From the NCBI GenBank assembly GCA_026874595.1, contig CM049316.1, positions 4,230,339-4,294,338 on the forward strand: a stretch of 64,000 bases of DNA. Reading direction: 5' to 3'. The position numbers and the translations under genes are program-made. The notes below the pieces were generated by a model. It worked only from the letters and a program-made list of their open reading frames with translations. It made no database searches and was not told the DNA's origin. Positions 33,426 through 46,445 of this stretch are shown here, piece by piece. Positions within the stretch are counted from its first letter, which is position 1. Every line of letters starts with the position of its first letter. The stretch comes from Sipunculus nudus. Taxonomy: Eukaryota; Annelida; Sipuncula; Golfingiida; Sipunculidae.

Positions 33426-36400
33426 GTGATTGCAGTCAATGAGACAGCAGGGTAATGTAGGATGATCTAACAGCATATAGGAATCAGCAGTAATATGGTG
33501 AAGGATTCACAAAATAAAAGTGTCACATAAGGTAACAAGAAAAAGATAAATTTATTTCATGATCAGGAAAGCAAGTTTTACATTTCACATAATACTAAAA
33601 GAAGTAGATTTAAAAAATTCTGTGAGATGTAAAACGTACAAAACTAGAATTTCAATAAAGAAATACCCTTTTCTCGCTTACATTGCAAATAAATTGAGTG
33701 AAACCATTTATTTAATATCTGACACAACAGTCTTTTTTTGTTACAACATAGTGACTGAAGTGACCAGATCAGGAACACATTTGACATAAGTTGTCTGGAC
33801 AATAGCAATTGGTACCATACAGATGATAAAATATATTGCCAACTAAAAGGTGCCATCTACCACTGTCACTTTATGAGGAAACATCTAGATAGTTGCAAAG
33901 TATATATTCAGTAAGGGCTAATAAATATTTCATTCTCTTCATGTGTAGTGCACATATATTTCTGCTCCTGTCACAAACTGAATATAAGCATTTCAGAATT
34001 ATTGCAAAAAAAAACAATAGGTGACCCTTGGTTGGACCAATTGTAGTCCACCATTCCTGCTTCACACAACATCACACACCATTTGGGCTGATTACCCTGG
34101 GAATACAGAGTAAGCTAGTGACAACGATCATCATTCAGTGATCGTCCAAATTAACCTTCTCAGCATCCATAGTTAATGACAGTGTCTGCTTTGCGCAAGA
34201 AATCTAAAATGGCTGTCTTAAATTGAGGGTGCATGATAAATAGCACTGTGGGGAAAAAAGACGTGTGCCAACTTTCTAACATTCACCGCCCTGAGATGTA
34301 TTGACAGTCTGGCCATCCCAACATGTTGACAGTGTGACAAGTTCACCGAGTTCAGTGACAAGTAAACACTGGCTAAGGCTAGAATTAGCAAGACTGAGAA
34401 GTCTAGGCTCCCATCTTAAGTAGTCCCAGGTACCCTCATGAGGAGGAGAGTGTATCAGCGAGTTCTTCAAGGTTACAGGATGACTCTTGTTTCCATAAAC
34501 TGACCAGGTTTACTGCACCTAGCTGACATTAACTAAATTGTAAAGAGGACCAAACAGAAAAGTTCTGTACAGGTTTTTTTTTTTTACAAGAAATTTGTTT
34601 GAATCAAATGCTCTACATAATCCTGGTGTCTAGTGGAAGAAATATGACAGACCAGGAGAAAACTTAAAAGATGAAGAGTTTTACAACAGGCATTAACATA
34701 CCACTTATTTTACAAGAAAAGATGCCAACAAGCTCTGGACAAAAATATTTTACCATTTCAATTGATACAGAATATTTGGTTCTAATCTTAATCAAAATTG
34801 TTCTTTTTTTGTAATCTCCAACAAAATTATAACAAATTGCAAATTTGAAAAAAAAATACCTTGTAAAAAACACTTATGAATAAATAAAAAGCTTTTATGT
34901 AAAATAAAAAGCTTAAAAGCTATATAAACAACTAAACAGGGATATATGTGTATAAATACTCTGTATAATAATGTATGCAAACCAGTGTTTGATGGCTAAA
35001 GTTAAACTGCAATATTTTTACATATTTTATATTTACCAGTCACATCTGAACTTCCACATCTCTAAAGAGCATCAGATTGGTATAAGTTACTAGAAAACCT
35101 TTTCCTGTCCAGAATCAACAATACAGCAGATATTTATAAGACATCTAAAACAATTCTGTTATAGTAAGAAGCTGTTGCTTATACTGAATAAAACATTTGT
35201 GCAATATCCTTAAAGATGAATCATTCAAGTTCAGAAAAGGAGTTTGTCCTTGGATTCAAATATTTACTGCATGTTATAGTCATGGAATCAATGATTAGAA
35301 ATATAGATGTTTGGCTTGTGAAAAGTTCTCCGAACAGTATGCAAAATTAATGAAACTCTGAAAACAAAACTTATGATAATACTGTATGATGTATGATGTC
35401 AGGCTGTCAAACACACCACTGTGAAAAAAACAGGAATTACAGAAAAAAGTATGAAAACACATGGAAAAAGTAAGACAAATGTTGGACTAAAGACACATGT
35501 AACAAGTAACATTATCAATTCAGGCTTGTGAAATGTGCAATCAAAAGTGATATTACTGAGTCACATTTTTTATGTGTGCCATATTATCTTTGCTTAAGTG
35601 GTGTTATTGAGTACACATTTAACCAAATTTTATGTGGTGCACAGTTTACACCTGCAGTTTTGAGATCATGTTTTTCTCAATATTGCCACAATATTTTACA
35701 AACAATAACACAAGGAAAATTTTTCACAGAAATTCACAGCAATTTGATGGTGCATGTTATAGTACAAAAGAGAAATACAGAAAAAAAAGTAGGAATTTTC
35801 ATTTTAAAAAAAACAGGACTGACTAAAGAGGAAAAGTAGGATCACTTGACAGCCTATGATGTTTTAAATGTTTAACATAAGAAACCATGTCATACTCAGT
35901 GGCAAACTACAGTAATTTGATGAAATGTTATAGATCTGGTGGTTAAGAAGGTGCAGTCCTATGAAAAGTTGGAGAATGTGGATCTATGTAAAACATGAAA
36001 GTTTCATTACAAAAGAAAACTTAATTAGATCAAAGTAAAAACATGAGTACATGTGTAATAGGCCAATCTTCCTTAATTCTACATCTGTATGGAGAACATG
36101 AAAAAGAACAAAAATAAAACACAATATATGTACCCCAAGTAGAGAATAAACGGATGTCAGCGCAGCATTGGGAAAACAAGGAAAGTCAAACAAAAAATCA
36201 AACCAGGAAATCTGAGCAATACATGTCAACTAACAGGATGGAAACAGGAATAAATTGCAGGAAATCATCCATGGAAGTACATTTGCAACTAATATTTTAT
36301 GTTAGTTACAAATTCTGAATGATTTTATGGGAAACAATAAGATTTTAAACAAGGGACAACTGTGCTAGTCTTTGACATGTACATCTTTTTTCAATAAAGC

Positions 36401-38282
36401 ACTAGCATAAGGAATTAATTGATCAAATTTTTAGTTTCACTGACACAAAGGTATATTTGAAATTTGCTTGAGTTACAAATCTGGTTCTAATTTTCAGTTG
36501 AAATACCTCAGATTGTGTATGAGTAATTAATAAATTTCAAATTACATAAAAAGGTCATTTATATGGGCAAAAATGTGAGGTTGTGGTCATGAATGTTAAT
36601 TTAATTTTGAAATATTTATCCTAAGAGTTTTAATAATTACTTAACTATTTTGACAATAATTATTCTAAATTAATCCTTGTTCCCCATTTGGACAGAGGTT
36701 GATAATTATTTTAATTTTGGACACCAGTAAAGTCTTTACAGCAGACAGAATCCATATCATCACTGTAGCTCTCTCGTGGTAACTGCAGCCATGTCTCTTT
36801 TTTTATTTAATAATTTTTTTTTACATTTAAACATTGCTATTTAAAGGCATGGAAATTATGGTGGATGATCTATTTATTGATAATTTAAGAAGGTATCAAA
36901 TTATAGTTAAAATGGGCAGTCCCTAATGGGTGTTTAAAAAATAGAGAACCAGGAATTTATCTACCCAAATTAAGTTGTTAGGTCCTATAAATATAGAACA
37001 GTGCGAGGAAACAAAATTAACATAAAAAGAAAGGCCTGTGTGCACCTTGTAATTTACATTTAATCCTATTTATTGATACACAACCAGAAACTTCCCTAAA
37101 ATACTGAGTTAAAGTACACCATTATATTTACTACACTGACACTAATTTATGCTCTGATGCCCCACTGTGTAACGAGAACTATGTGTGCTTGAGTAATTTA
37201 ACATAAATTACTACATGATTAAACAAACAGAAGAGATATTACAAGTTCCTTTTATTAAGGTTAACTAAATCAGCTATACGAAGTGTCTTTTAGTCTTGTA
37301 TATTGTCACATTATTAAACTTCCACAAAATCACCTTGAACTGCAAATTAGGTTTATGTTATTAACTGACATCCATTGCTGAGTTACCTGCAGATGCGACT
37401 CTTTTATTTCTTTCAAATATTTTGATATTTGGTGATTAAGGTTTACACATTAACTTTTAAACTCCCTAAACCAAAATATATTCTAAAGAATATGAACAAT
37501 TGCTGTATAGAAAGTAAAATTTCAGGTACATCAATTGTTTAAACATTCATAGAAGAGAATTAGTCAAAAATGCATCAAATTCAAAGCATCATTATAAACT
37601 GGCAGCATAAAATACAATCTTCTCAGTAGAAATAAATGTCACAGAAGTGCTTTCACTGGACAAAATATCAAAAGACCACTGTTCATAAAATGCTATGAAG
37701 TCTGTGCCGAGGCCTAAGTGTCTGCAAAGTTCACTGGTTAATTTTAATTTTACTGCACAGAGTGTATATTACTCTTCATAAGCAGGAAAGACTTCAAGAG
37801 GTCGATGTCTGGTATCAAATATACATGATATTAAGTGTCCCTCTCCCTCTCCTCTAAACTTATAAGACCAACATACCTTGAATCAATCAGGCTACATTTA
37901 ATAAATTTTTAAAAATATCCTCTTTACATTTGGTAATACCGTAAGGGTGACACTGAGCTGTAAAATGATGAACCAAGAGGAAAAGTGGTGAACAGAAAAT
38001 GCAAGGTCACCTTATGAAACAATATGGAAGAAACTTGCTCATAACCCACCATTATTAAGGAGATTTTTTGGACAGTTTACTTTGCTCATTATCTAAAGTA
38101 AAACATTCTGTGCTGGTATAAGAACAAACCTTTCTCAGACTGGTTTTGTGAGTGGACAAATTTACTGAATATAAAAGAAGAATATATGAGCCATTCCACA
38201 AAGATCAATGACCTATCCATTGACTGTGAGGTAAAAGATTTTGCAATCACCATGGATTCTACCAGTTCTCTAAAACTGTGGG
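33426..38282. other. Unique, mainly AT-rich DNA; candidate islands only
   Basis: No repeats of note and no convincing gene. About 34020-34520 is richer in G/C and unique (CACTGTGGGG, GACGTGTGCC, GGTACCCTCATGAGGAGGAG). The 103-codon plus-strand frame at 35528-35839 starts with GTG, lacks an ATG and shows no domain; it is preceded by an acceptor-like TCAATTCAG at about 35523 but has no supporting partner. 38180-38282 is a coding-like patch of low information. The remainder is AT-rich with nothing recognised. Confidence 0.4.
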
Positions 38283-38376
38283 GCAAGGACTGCAAGCACA
38301 CTGCAAGGACTGCAAGCACACTGCAAGGACTTCAAGCACACTGTACAGGACCACAAGCCACTACACAGGACCACAG
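38283..38376. repeat. 20-bp tandem repeat, three close copies plus diverged copies
   Basis: GCAAGGACTGCAAGCACACT occurs at 38283, 38303 and 38323 (third copy with TTC for TGC). Two more diverged units follow (ACAGGACCACAAGCCACTAC and ACAGGACCACAG). Confidence 0.9.
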
Positions 38377-41300
38377 CAGGTCGGGGACAAGCATACACTC
38401 ACCATTGTCTTTACTCTGATGGCAACACTTTTTAATTAGTCACTTGATATTGACTGTGAATTTAATATCCAGCAAAGTGACTTTCATTTGGTGTAAATTG
38501 CCATGTCCTAAACAGATGAAGCAGGCCATTCTGTGAATCAGTTCATCATGTTCTACATCAGGCCCTGTCATATAAACTCCTATCATCAAATGGTTAGCCC
38601 CCCCCCCTGTACTCCATACAACACATATTAGCTGCCATTACTAATTATATGTTGTGTGGTTTAAACTGCAACCAAATTTAAACTTGCCCCTTTAATATTA
38701 AATACTTATTGGTCTAAACACCTGAGCTGTCACTACTGAAACAGTGTTTCAATATGAGGAAGGAAGAACTGTATGATCAATTTGCTTGGAAAATGACTGA
38801 AATGAAAGCATGAAACCAACATTATATTGTGAATACATGAACATAATGAAGGCAAGCAAACTGACAAAAATATTGTTTAAAACTTAGCTGTGTTGAAATT
38901 ACTTAAATCAAATACCCTTCTTCTATTAGTTTAAACTAACACTTTTCTGTATACACTTCAGTGAAATAATTACCTACCTAAAATCAGCTAGTGTCAAACA
39001 TATGGTATGTCAACATTCTTACAGACTATTTGACTTTTATACCTCATGGTTTTACTGTATATGGGAAAAACTTCACTTTGTTGGTGATCCTCAGACCCAG
39101 ACCGTGACAATGTTAATTGATTGAAGATTAAATTAACCATAGGATAAGAATTTTATTTCTGACGTAGCCTTTCAGTTTTCTGCTTTTTTATTCACTAAGT
39201 TAGAAATAATCCAAAAGTCATAGAATGTCATTAAGACACCAGAGAAAACCTTTGGTAATTAATTAATTAACCATTTTGCCCTGGGTGACTGGTCTGGATC
39301 AAACCAGGACCAGCAGCTCCTGAAACCAAAATCTCAATTAACCATTAGATAATGCCCTGCTCGGTCACTGTGTAGTTAACAGACACTATATAGGGTTCAA
39401 TTTAATTGGCAATGCTGTTTTGGACCCCTGATGCCTGTGGGGGTTTACTAAATGGTGGGCACCACTCTGTATGATTACTACTCTGAGTCTGTCACTGTTG
39501 ACCAGATCTGTCCAGGCATACCCTGGCCAGTCACTGACCTACAACATGTTTTCCATAAGGTAAATGGACAATCTGGTTTCTGTTTACAAATATAGGTTAA
39601 ATGTCAATATGAATCAATAGTAGGAAAAAAAAGGACACTCTTCAAACCTGTAATGCTCAAAGTTACAGTGATTCCCCTGAAGTAGTTCATCTTTGCATGC
39701 GTGATTATAAATTCAAGTAATTTTTTGTGAACAATTTTTACACATTCATGAATAGTTGATTTCAGTCTACATATATTGGGTTTCTGATCATATCACTGAC
39801 TAACAGATACAAACTGCATCTTTGTCATGATAATATTCATTTCATTGATATCAGTAATGATGCAATGAAGACAATGTGCAAACAGGTGTATTACTGTGTG
39901 CCATATACATGTCTTATAACAAACTGTGAAACTTTTATATAGCTCTGCACAGATACCCCTTTGTTCAATGTCTACATTTTACTGCCAGCTTCTAATGTAA
40001 TTGTATTTATAAGTAAACACACAAAAGCTGATAAACAATTGATTTTACAATATCCTACAATGATCATCAAATTACCTGACAGGTGTTAATGGGAAATGTG
40101 AGGATCAGGCAAAGATTCCTATGCAATATGTTTACTTAGCATTTAATATGAATATATATTTTCCCGATCACCTACTTTAGATTTAAAAAATATAAACAAA
40201 GAGTAATTGTTTCCTTAATATGGAATTAAAATAAAACAAAATAAGACTCCATTAACCTTTTATGGTAAAAGGTAATCAAAACTGGTTCAAAATAATCTTT
40301 CACTCCACACGGAAAACAATGGGACATCTGAGGTGGAAATTTAATATTTCGATTAAACATATTTGCCTAATTAAAGGGAATGCATTAGCAGAGGGTACTT
40401 GCAGCGTTCCCTCAAACTGCTGAGCACTTTATAGAAACCAAACCCAGAGACTTATAAAATATATAACAGTCCATGCTGAGTGCTTCTTTTTCTGTGTTTA
40501 AACTTGGATCAGATTTCTTCCATCACATGAAATTGGAGATCCGGAGCTTCAGGAGTGGTCACCCGGTCTCATGGGGTTTGTAGCTCGAGCAAAATAATTC
40601 GTAAATCTGCTGCAGTTTGTAAAGCCGCTTGAGATAATACTTGTAAAGCCACAGTAGGAAGGTTTAAGCCCAGAGCCAATAGATAAATATTAACTTGCTT
40701 TCTTGCTTATTAAGTTTGATTCATGTATGCAGCAGAGCCCCAGTCACTAACAGACTGACCGGTACTGGCAGCAAGCAACCCAGCAGCATCCATGATGTTG
40801 AAGGGGTCTTGCAACGGACTGACGTACCACTGCACTATCCCCAATCAATAACAGCGGTAGATCGACCGACAGGTTCCAAGCTTCTCACTTGGGTGTAGTG
40901 GTTAGCTCAGAAGGGGGAACTCCGCTCAATCGCAGCTATTAAAATCGCTGACACAGGTCACTCTCAGGACTACGTTAAACATATTGCTACCACATCAAGT
41001 CGTTAATACCTGAGGATCACACTCTTCTGGCATGGGGTAAGCTGCAATTTTTGTAACTTTCACTTCAACTTGCCAATTGTTAACAATTAAGTATTTTCAT
41101 TTTTTCAAAGACAGAAAGAAACTTTCACACTTTTCAAAACACAAAAAGAAAGTTTTTTCCTGTTTATTTAATGTCACTTTTCATCATCAGAGCACTAATT
41201 AGTGTCATCTCATTATAATTAATTAGTTATCAGGTTCAGGACTATAATACATCTTCAGCCTTAAGATGAACCTGTGAGCAAATTTATCAGTTCAGATTAA

Positions 41301-43303
41301 CTCCAGCATTCTAAACCTGTGATTATTTAAATTACCAACATATTACTGGCTTTTAAATTTAATCTGACATGCTTTTTGGATATTCATTTTTGTTATGCAT
41401 ATTTAAACATATGGAGTATATTTTTTCCTTTCAATTTTAATACCAATTCAGCAGAATTATTTTTTTTTATTATATTTTTTTTATAAAAAGATAATAACTG
41501 CAGACAACACTGTTTATTTAGCAGATCCTTATTTCTCCCCTACACCTTAATGAATAGTAAATGTCTTCAAATAAACATGGAGTCAGATAGTACAGTCTGA
41601 ATCAGGGCACTGCATATGAATTGTATCACACACATTTCTTGTAAATTAATGGTTATGTATAGACATAACAAAATTGGCTCTACATTTAATTGTAAGATTG
41701 TCAAAGCAAAAAAATAGGATGATTCATAGCAAATGTTGCCACCAGCATCAAACATATAGAAATATGAATTGTGTTCCATGCTGAAAGAGAGAAAGGTTGG
41801 GGACAAAATATGGCTGAGTGGTCATGGCGAGAGGCTAGCTTAGCTGGTGACTTCTTGTTCAACCTCTGTCAATATCTCAAAGGCAAAATGGAGGATTCTA
41901 AATAAACCTCAGCAGTCAACTTAAAAAGTCTTAGGAAAAGCAACAGCCCAAGGTCTTGTATCACGGACTGGCTCAGTATTATCTGTGTTTCAGATGACGT
42001 TTTCTGTGATAAAGTGGGAAATCTTATCAAGAGAAATGATCACATAAACATGACAAATTGTTAGAGTGATACATATTTCTCATTACAGCAGATAAATGTA
42101 AATCCCTCTTAATTGGCCTTACATGCACAGTCAGTTGAGCACTATAGACAATAACTACATGACTGTTTGAATTATGACTGATTTAGCTGTGGTAAGAACT
42201 GATCAGGTTAATTATAATTAATTCAGGGTAGTTAAGGATATTCAAGACTGATTACTTTTAGGTGATATTCTTCATTTTATTGGTTTTTCAACTCATTCAG
42301 CTGTAAATAACATGGTCTGTTATTAACTAGATCATTGCCTTTTTAGTTTTCTTGTTTAATATATTTCAATATTTTGTGACATTTTAGAAAATTAGCCTTT
42401 ACTTTAAATAATCCACTTTCAGATTTGTTATGAGATCAGGTCTGTGAACTTGAAGTAATAATTTAAGTAATTCAATAATGAACCAAGTGATTTTTTATTT
42501 AATACCTACATCAAATAGGTATCATATGAAAATGCATCCCGTAACATTTTATATGCTGACATTTTCTGGGTAACAAACCTCATACCATGCAGACATCATC
42601 CAGATTCTGGGCATCAGCCCCGTGGCAATCAAGTAAATGCCACTGAAATTTCTGTAAATTTTCATTGATTACCATTAATTTGTACCTGAAATGAGGGAGA
42701 GGCCTGTCATGCCTCCAGGCAATGTATTTATCATCTCAGCACTGTGTACCTTCCAGCTGGTAGTTTTAAACCTGTACTATTAAGGTTAAATATATAACCT
42801 TATATCTACAGGAAAACAGGTGACCTTGGAGTTTCACAGAAATTTATGGCTAAAGGCAACAAAATGACCTGTATGCACTTTCACTGATATCATATCAGAA
42901 AACATTTTGATGTATTGGCCTTTTTATTACCTTTTCTGAATACTGCTTCAAGTTCTAATGACCAAGGATTTACATTAATAATCATGTTTTTACCCTGATC
43001 GCAGTTCACAGACGATACTAAAGTCTGGTGGAGATGGAAAAAGTCATCCATAAATACGCCCTTTGTCTCATCAACCTGTGCAAACTGCTGGTTGAGTTCA
43101 ATGCAAGTCACCATCAGCAGAAGCCAAGGCCTGAAATAATCTGATTTACAGCCATCTTTCTTTACAAATGGTTTCCATCACCACTTGTCTATTGAAATAA
43201 TTTGACAGTTTGTTGCTAAAAACATTGTTGCTGCAAAGGACTCATTATTGACCTAATTGCCTGCTTGGAGAAAAAGGGTCTGTCCAAAAAAAGTCTCCAT
43301 TCC
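38377..43303. other. Unique DNA including the largest GC-richer island (40370-41040)
   Basis: A C-run lies at about 38599-38608. Unique islands stand out at about 39285-39560, 40370-41040 and 42590-42750. The 40.4-41.0 kb island is the longest. It contains GATCCGGAGCTTC, two TTGTAAAGCC motifs about 30 bases apart, GCAACGGACTGACGTACC and GATCGACCGACAGG. A 67-codon plus-strand frame (40695-40898) within it has no recognised domain. Promoter, untranslated exon or enhancer are all possible. Outside the islands the DNA is AT-rich with nothing recognised. Confidence 0.4.
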
Positions 43304-43520
43304 TGATGGTTGAATGATTATGGCTCAGAATCTGTGATGGCAAGATTGTGAGTTCAAATCCCATCCTGATCATTCCCTGTACTTAGACCCCCAACCAAGG
43401 TCTTCATCCCCCAGGTGGACCCTTGATCTGCACCTGTAAGTGAATGGGTGTGTATTCCCTGTATAGCAGCTGAGAAGAGCCACAGGAATGGACAGGTCAA
43501 AAAGACAGGGCAGGCAGAGT
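43304..43520 (+). mobile_element. tRNA-derived SINE
   Basis: An A-box-like TGGCTCAGAATC (43321) and a B-box-like AGTTCAAATCCC (43351) are spaced as in a tRNA promoter, within the tRNA-like head GGTTGAATGATTATGGCTCA. The body continues through CCAACCAAGGTCTTCATCCC and TGTATTCCCTGTATAGCAGC. Direction of transcription is plus. No clean target duplication or A-rich tail was found, so the copy is old and its 3' end approximate. Confidence 0.65.
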
Positions 43521-43647
43521 GTTAAATTAGAAGAGACCAACATCATCATGTATGCAATGATATCAGAGTATACACCAAACTTTAACCTTTAAGTAATGAA
43601 ATTAGTTAGATAAATGAAATAATTATGAGAAAAAAGTGTGACTGATA

Positions 43648-43790
43648 CTGTCAAAACCTCCCTTGATGACCACCTTGTTTTATCCATCACCTCAATATAA
43701 TAACCACATTTTCTCTCTTAGATGACAATCTCAAAAATAAGACCACTAAATTGAGATCCAAGCAGTGGTCGCAATTTGGAGGTTTTACTT
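43648..43790. mobile_element. Short TA-flanked MITE (Tc1/mariner-pogo-like ends)
   Basis: A 143-bp element with left end CTGTCAAAACCTCC and right end GGAGGTTTTACTT, whose complement is AAGTAAAACCTCC. TA dinucleotides lie on both sides (43646-43647 and 43791-43792). Terminal repeats of the form CAGT(C)AAACCTCC with TA duplication are typical of pogo/Tigger-like elements. It has no coding capacity. The interior includes GATGACAATCTC and GTGGTCGCAATTTGGAGG. Confidence 0.7.
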
Positions 43791-43792
43791 TA

Positions 43793-46082
43793 TTATTGAT
43801 TTTTGCAAAATATGTGTGAAAAAAATATTACCAACAAGAATAAAAGGAGGGTTTCACTAGGATGAATCAAAAACGTCTCACAAAATATTCCATCTAGTGT
43901 TCAATCTTTCAGTAAATCACAAATGTTTGACTAACCATTTCACTGGGGCTCATCCCCCCTCCCTTGTCTTCACCAATCATGTTAACATACCTGCCATCTC
44001 TGAAATTAAGTTTAGGCCTAAGAAGTCTTGCTGCATTCCTCCAAGCACATAACCATTCCAAAGGATCAAGAAATATAATGATCAGGTAATTTTATGTTGG
44101 TCAGTAAAACCTGAATATTCAAAGTATTAATGAAAAGCTATCTCAGCATTTAATAAACCTTAATCCAAGCAAATCTGCAGGAAATAGAACATTAAACCAT
44201 AAAGATAAGCTTTATTTATCAGCCTCCTATCAGCATCCTTGTTATCTGTATTCCTTACTGTATCCTCGTTTACCTTACTGTAATCTCTGACATCCATTTC
44301 CGATTCCTGTAAATACCAAAAACTTTCTCTGCAAGCAGTAAATATAATTTGTTAAATTTATAGGCTGAAAAAGGATAATTTAGATTCCTTTTGCACACTG
44401 CTCAAAATCAATTTATATCTACAAAAGAAAAGCCAGTTGTCAATCATCTGTCCTGTTATAGAACCGCCCACTACACCAGATCTATTACAAGCAGTTTGTT
44501 TTCAAGGCATGGGGGTGTCAATGAGTCACTTTGAGGTTTATGGGATTGAATTTATATGACCTCTCTGCCACATCTGGGCGGACGATCTGAGTGACAGATC
44601 TGATGTTTTTATACCAATGAATGATATGCATGATCCATTAGGTAAAACCAAGAATATAATTGTCTCCAACCTACAACTCAATCACACTGACACTGGCTGC
44701 CACTGTTCAACTCACTTCAGTCCGTAAATATTTGATTTTCTTTCTGTTTTTCAAGAAAACAGCAATAATGCTGCTTTTGTATATCTATACATCAAAGGCC
44801 AAAGTTTCTGCACAAGGTGAATTCAATGTATTTCTGAATTTATGTCAGCAAAAGCTTTCAGCAATGACAAGCTATTTGTGACTGTGAACAACCATAAAAT
44901 TCATCAATGAATAATGAGATATAGGAATTCTGGCTTGGGTCTGTCATTGATGTATTAACACCCTCTAACAATAGGCCAAGAGCCCATATATATCCATTCA
45001 ACCTGCGTAGTTTATGGTGATTCACCATGTGTTACCTAGATCTTACACACAGTAATACCAGAAACCTGACCACAAACATTGCATGCCGCTCACCATGAAC
45101 CAATCAATCTAAAAAATACACCAGGCACCATGAAGACTGTAAAGAAAATCATAATACTGAGTCATAGGAAAGCTGACAAAAAAATGAAAAAAAAAATGAT
45201 TCAATGGAATGAAGACTGAGTGACTGACATCAAACATGTTTTTTGTTTGTTTTAATAATATATTTAAAAATATGTAATTGTTTTCTAAAATATCAACTTT
45301 TTTGTTTTAATAATTTATTTATAAAAAAATAGGACTTTTTTCTCAAATATGTTAATGCCCATTTATTTCTTTCCTGTTATTTTGAGCAGTCAGCAATGAT
45401 TTTCACAGTGGCTCCTGTAACTACTTCAGTCTTACTGTGTCCATACTTGCATATAAAAATATGAAAATGTATCAGGACTCCAGTATGAAAAGCATATTGT
45501 GACATGGATACAAGTTTTAATGACGCATGTTCTTATAAGGTTGCTGTAGCTATATGAAAAAGCAATAACAAGATAAAATTCAGGTAATCGGAAAGAGTAA
45601 GGATAGGAATTCTGTCTGACAACGACTAAAGCAGTTTCTTTATCACACTTCTCCAATCAACACTTTTAAAGGAAACGGTTATTTCATTTCACTGAGATTC
45701 CTCATCATATTCAAGAAATTAAATTACTGAACCAACTAAACCAGTGATTATTCATGCAGCAACAAACCAACAGTGATAGAGTAATAACATGATTAAGTCT
45801 TTTCATGACCTAAGAAAAACTTTGCCCCCCCCCCCCCCCCCCCTTCATGACTTCAGGGATCCTGACTTTTTCCTAGTAGGGGAATCAACCATTATGAATT
45901 AGCTTTGGTCAATGGTCTGTAGATTTAACTTCCTTATTTCACATAGATGTTTTTATATTGGTTTGTTCTGGATATGATGTAGATAAAATCTTTTATTTAT
46001 CATCAATATATTCTATTAATGGCTTCCATAAATGCCTCAATAATGTGTTATAGTTGGTTTCTGGTTGGCTGTCAGGAGTCCT
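43793..46082. other. Unique DNA, no gene recognised
   Basis: A unique GC-richer patch lies at about 44450-44630 (GGGCGGACGATCTGAGTGAC). A pure C run lies at 45825-45843. Short open frames have no domains. The rest is AT-rich. Confidence 0.45.
45825..45843 (+). repeat. C19 homopolymer
   Basis: Nineteen consecutive C following ACTTTG. TTCATGAC occurs both shortly before (about 45802) and immediately after (45844), giving a 42-base direct-repeat spacing around the run. Confidence 0.9.
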
Positions 46083-46445
46083 GAATTATGTGCGAAATAT
46101 GTCAGGAATATGGAAGTATATGTGAAGTATGTATGGAATGTTTAAAACTATACGATGTATGTCAGGATTGTTTAAGTATAAGTGCAGTATGTTGGGAATG
46201 TTAAAGTAATTGAGAAGTATGTCAGGAATGTTTAAATACAAGTGGAGTATGTTTAGAATGTTTGAATATATGTGAATTATGTTGGGAATGTTAAAGTATA
46301 TGTGAAGAATGTAAGGAATGTAAAAGTATAAATGAAGGATGTCAGGAATGTTTAAATACAAGTGGAGTATGTTTAGAATGTTTGAATATATGTGAATTAT
46401 GTTGGCAATGTAGAAGTATATGTGAAGTATGTTGGCAATGTAGTT
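46083..46445. repeat. 30-bp degenerate tandem repeat, about 12 copies
   Basis: The unit resembles GTATGTCAGGAATGTTTAAA then TACAAGTGGA. Single units are diverged, but a four-unit block starting GTCAGGAATG recurs almost unchanged 120 bp apart (46221 and 46341). The minus strand reads as a 10-residue period rich in Ile/Leu/Asn/Pro, a product of the 30-bp period rather than a gene. Confidence 0.92.

Noticed and set aside
35528-35839. 103-codon plus-strand frame, the longest outside repeats
   Set aside because: It has a GTG start with no ATG, shows no recognisable domain and has AT-rich composition. Only a weak acceptor-like sequence precedes it.
36346-36370. AACAAGGGACAACTGTGC, resembling the family A left end
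   Set aside because: The palindrome and the following GCTCAGCTGA are absent and no family A body follows.
40885-40935. GTAGTGGTTAGCTCAG, similar to a tRNA A box
   Set aside because: No B box at the right distance and no foldable tRNA.
46310-46336. Sequence resembling microRNA miR-1 (GGAATGTAAAAGTATA)
   Set aside because: It is one unit of the 30-bp tandem repeat, has mismatches in the mature region and no hairpin partner arm.
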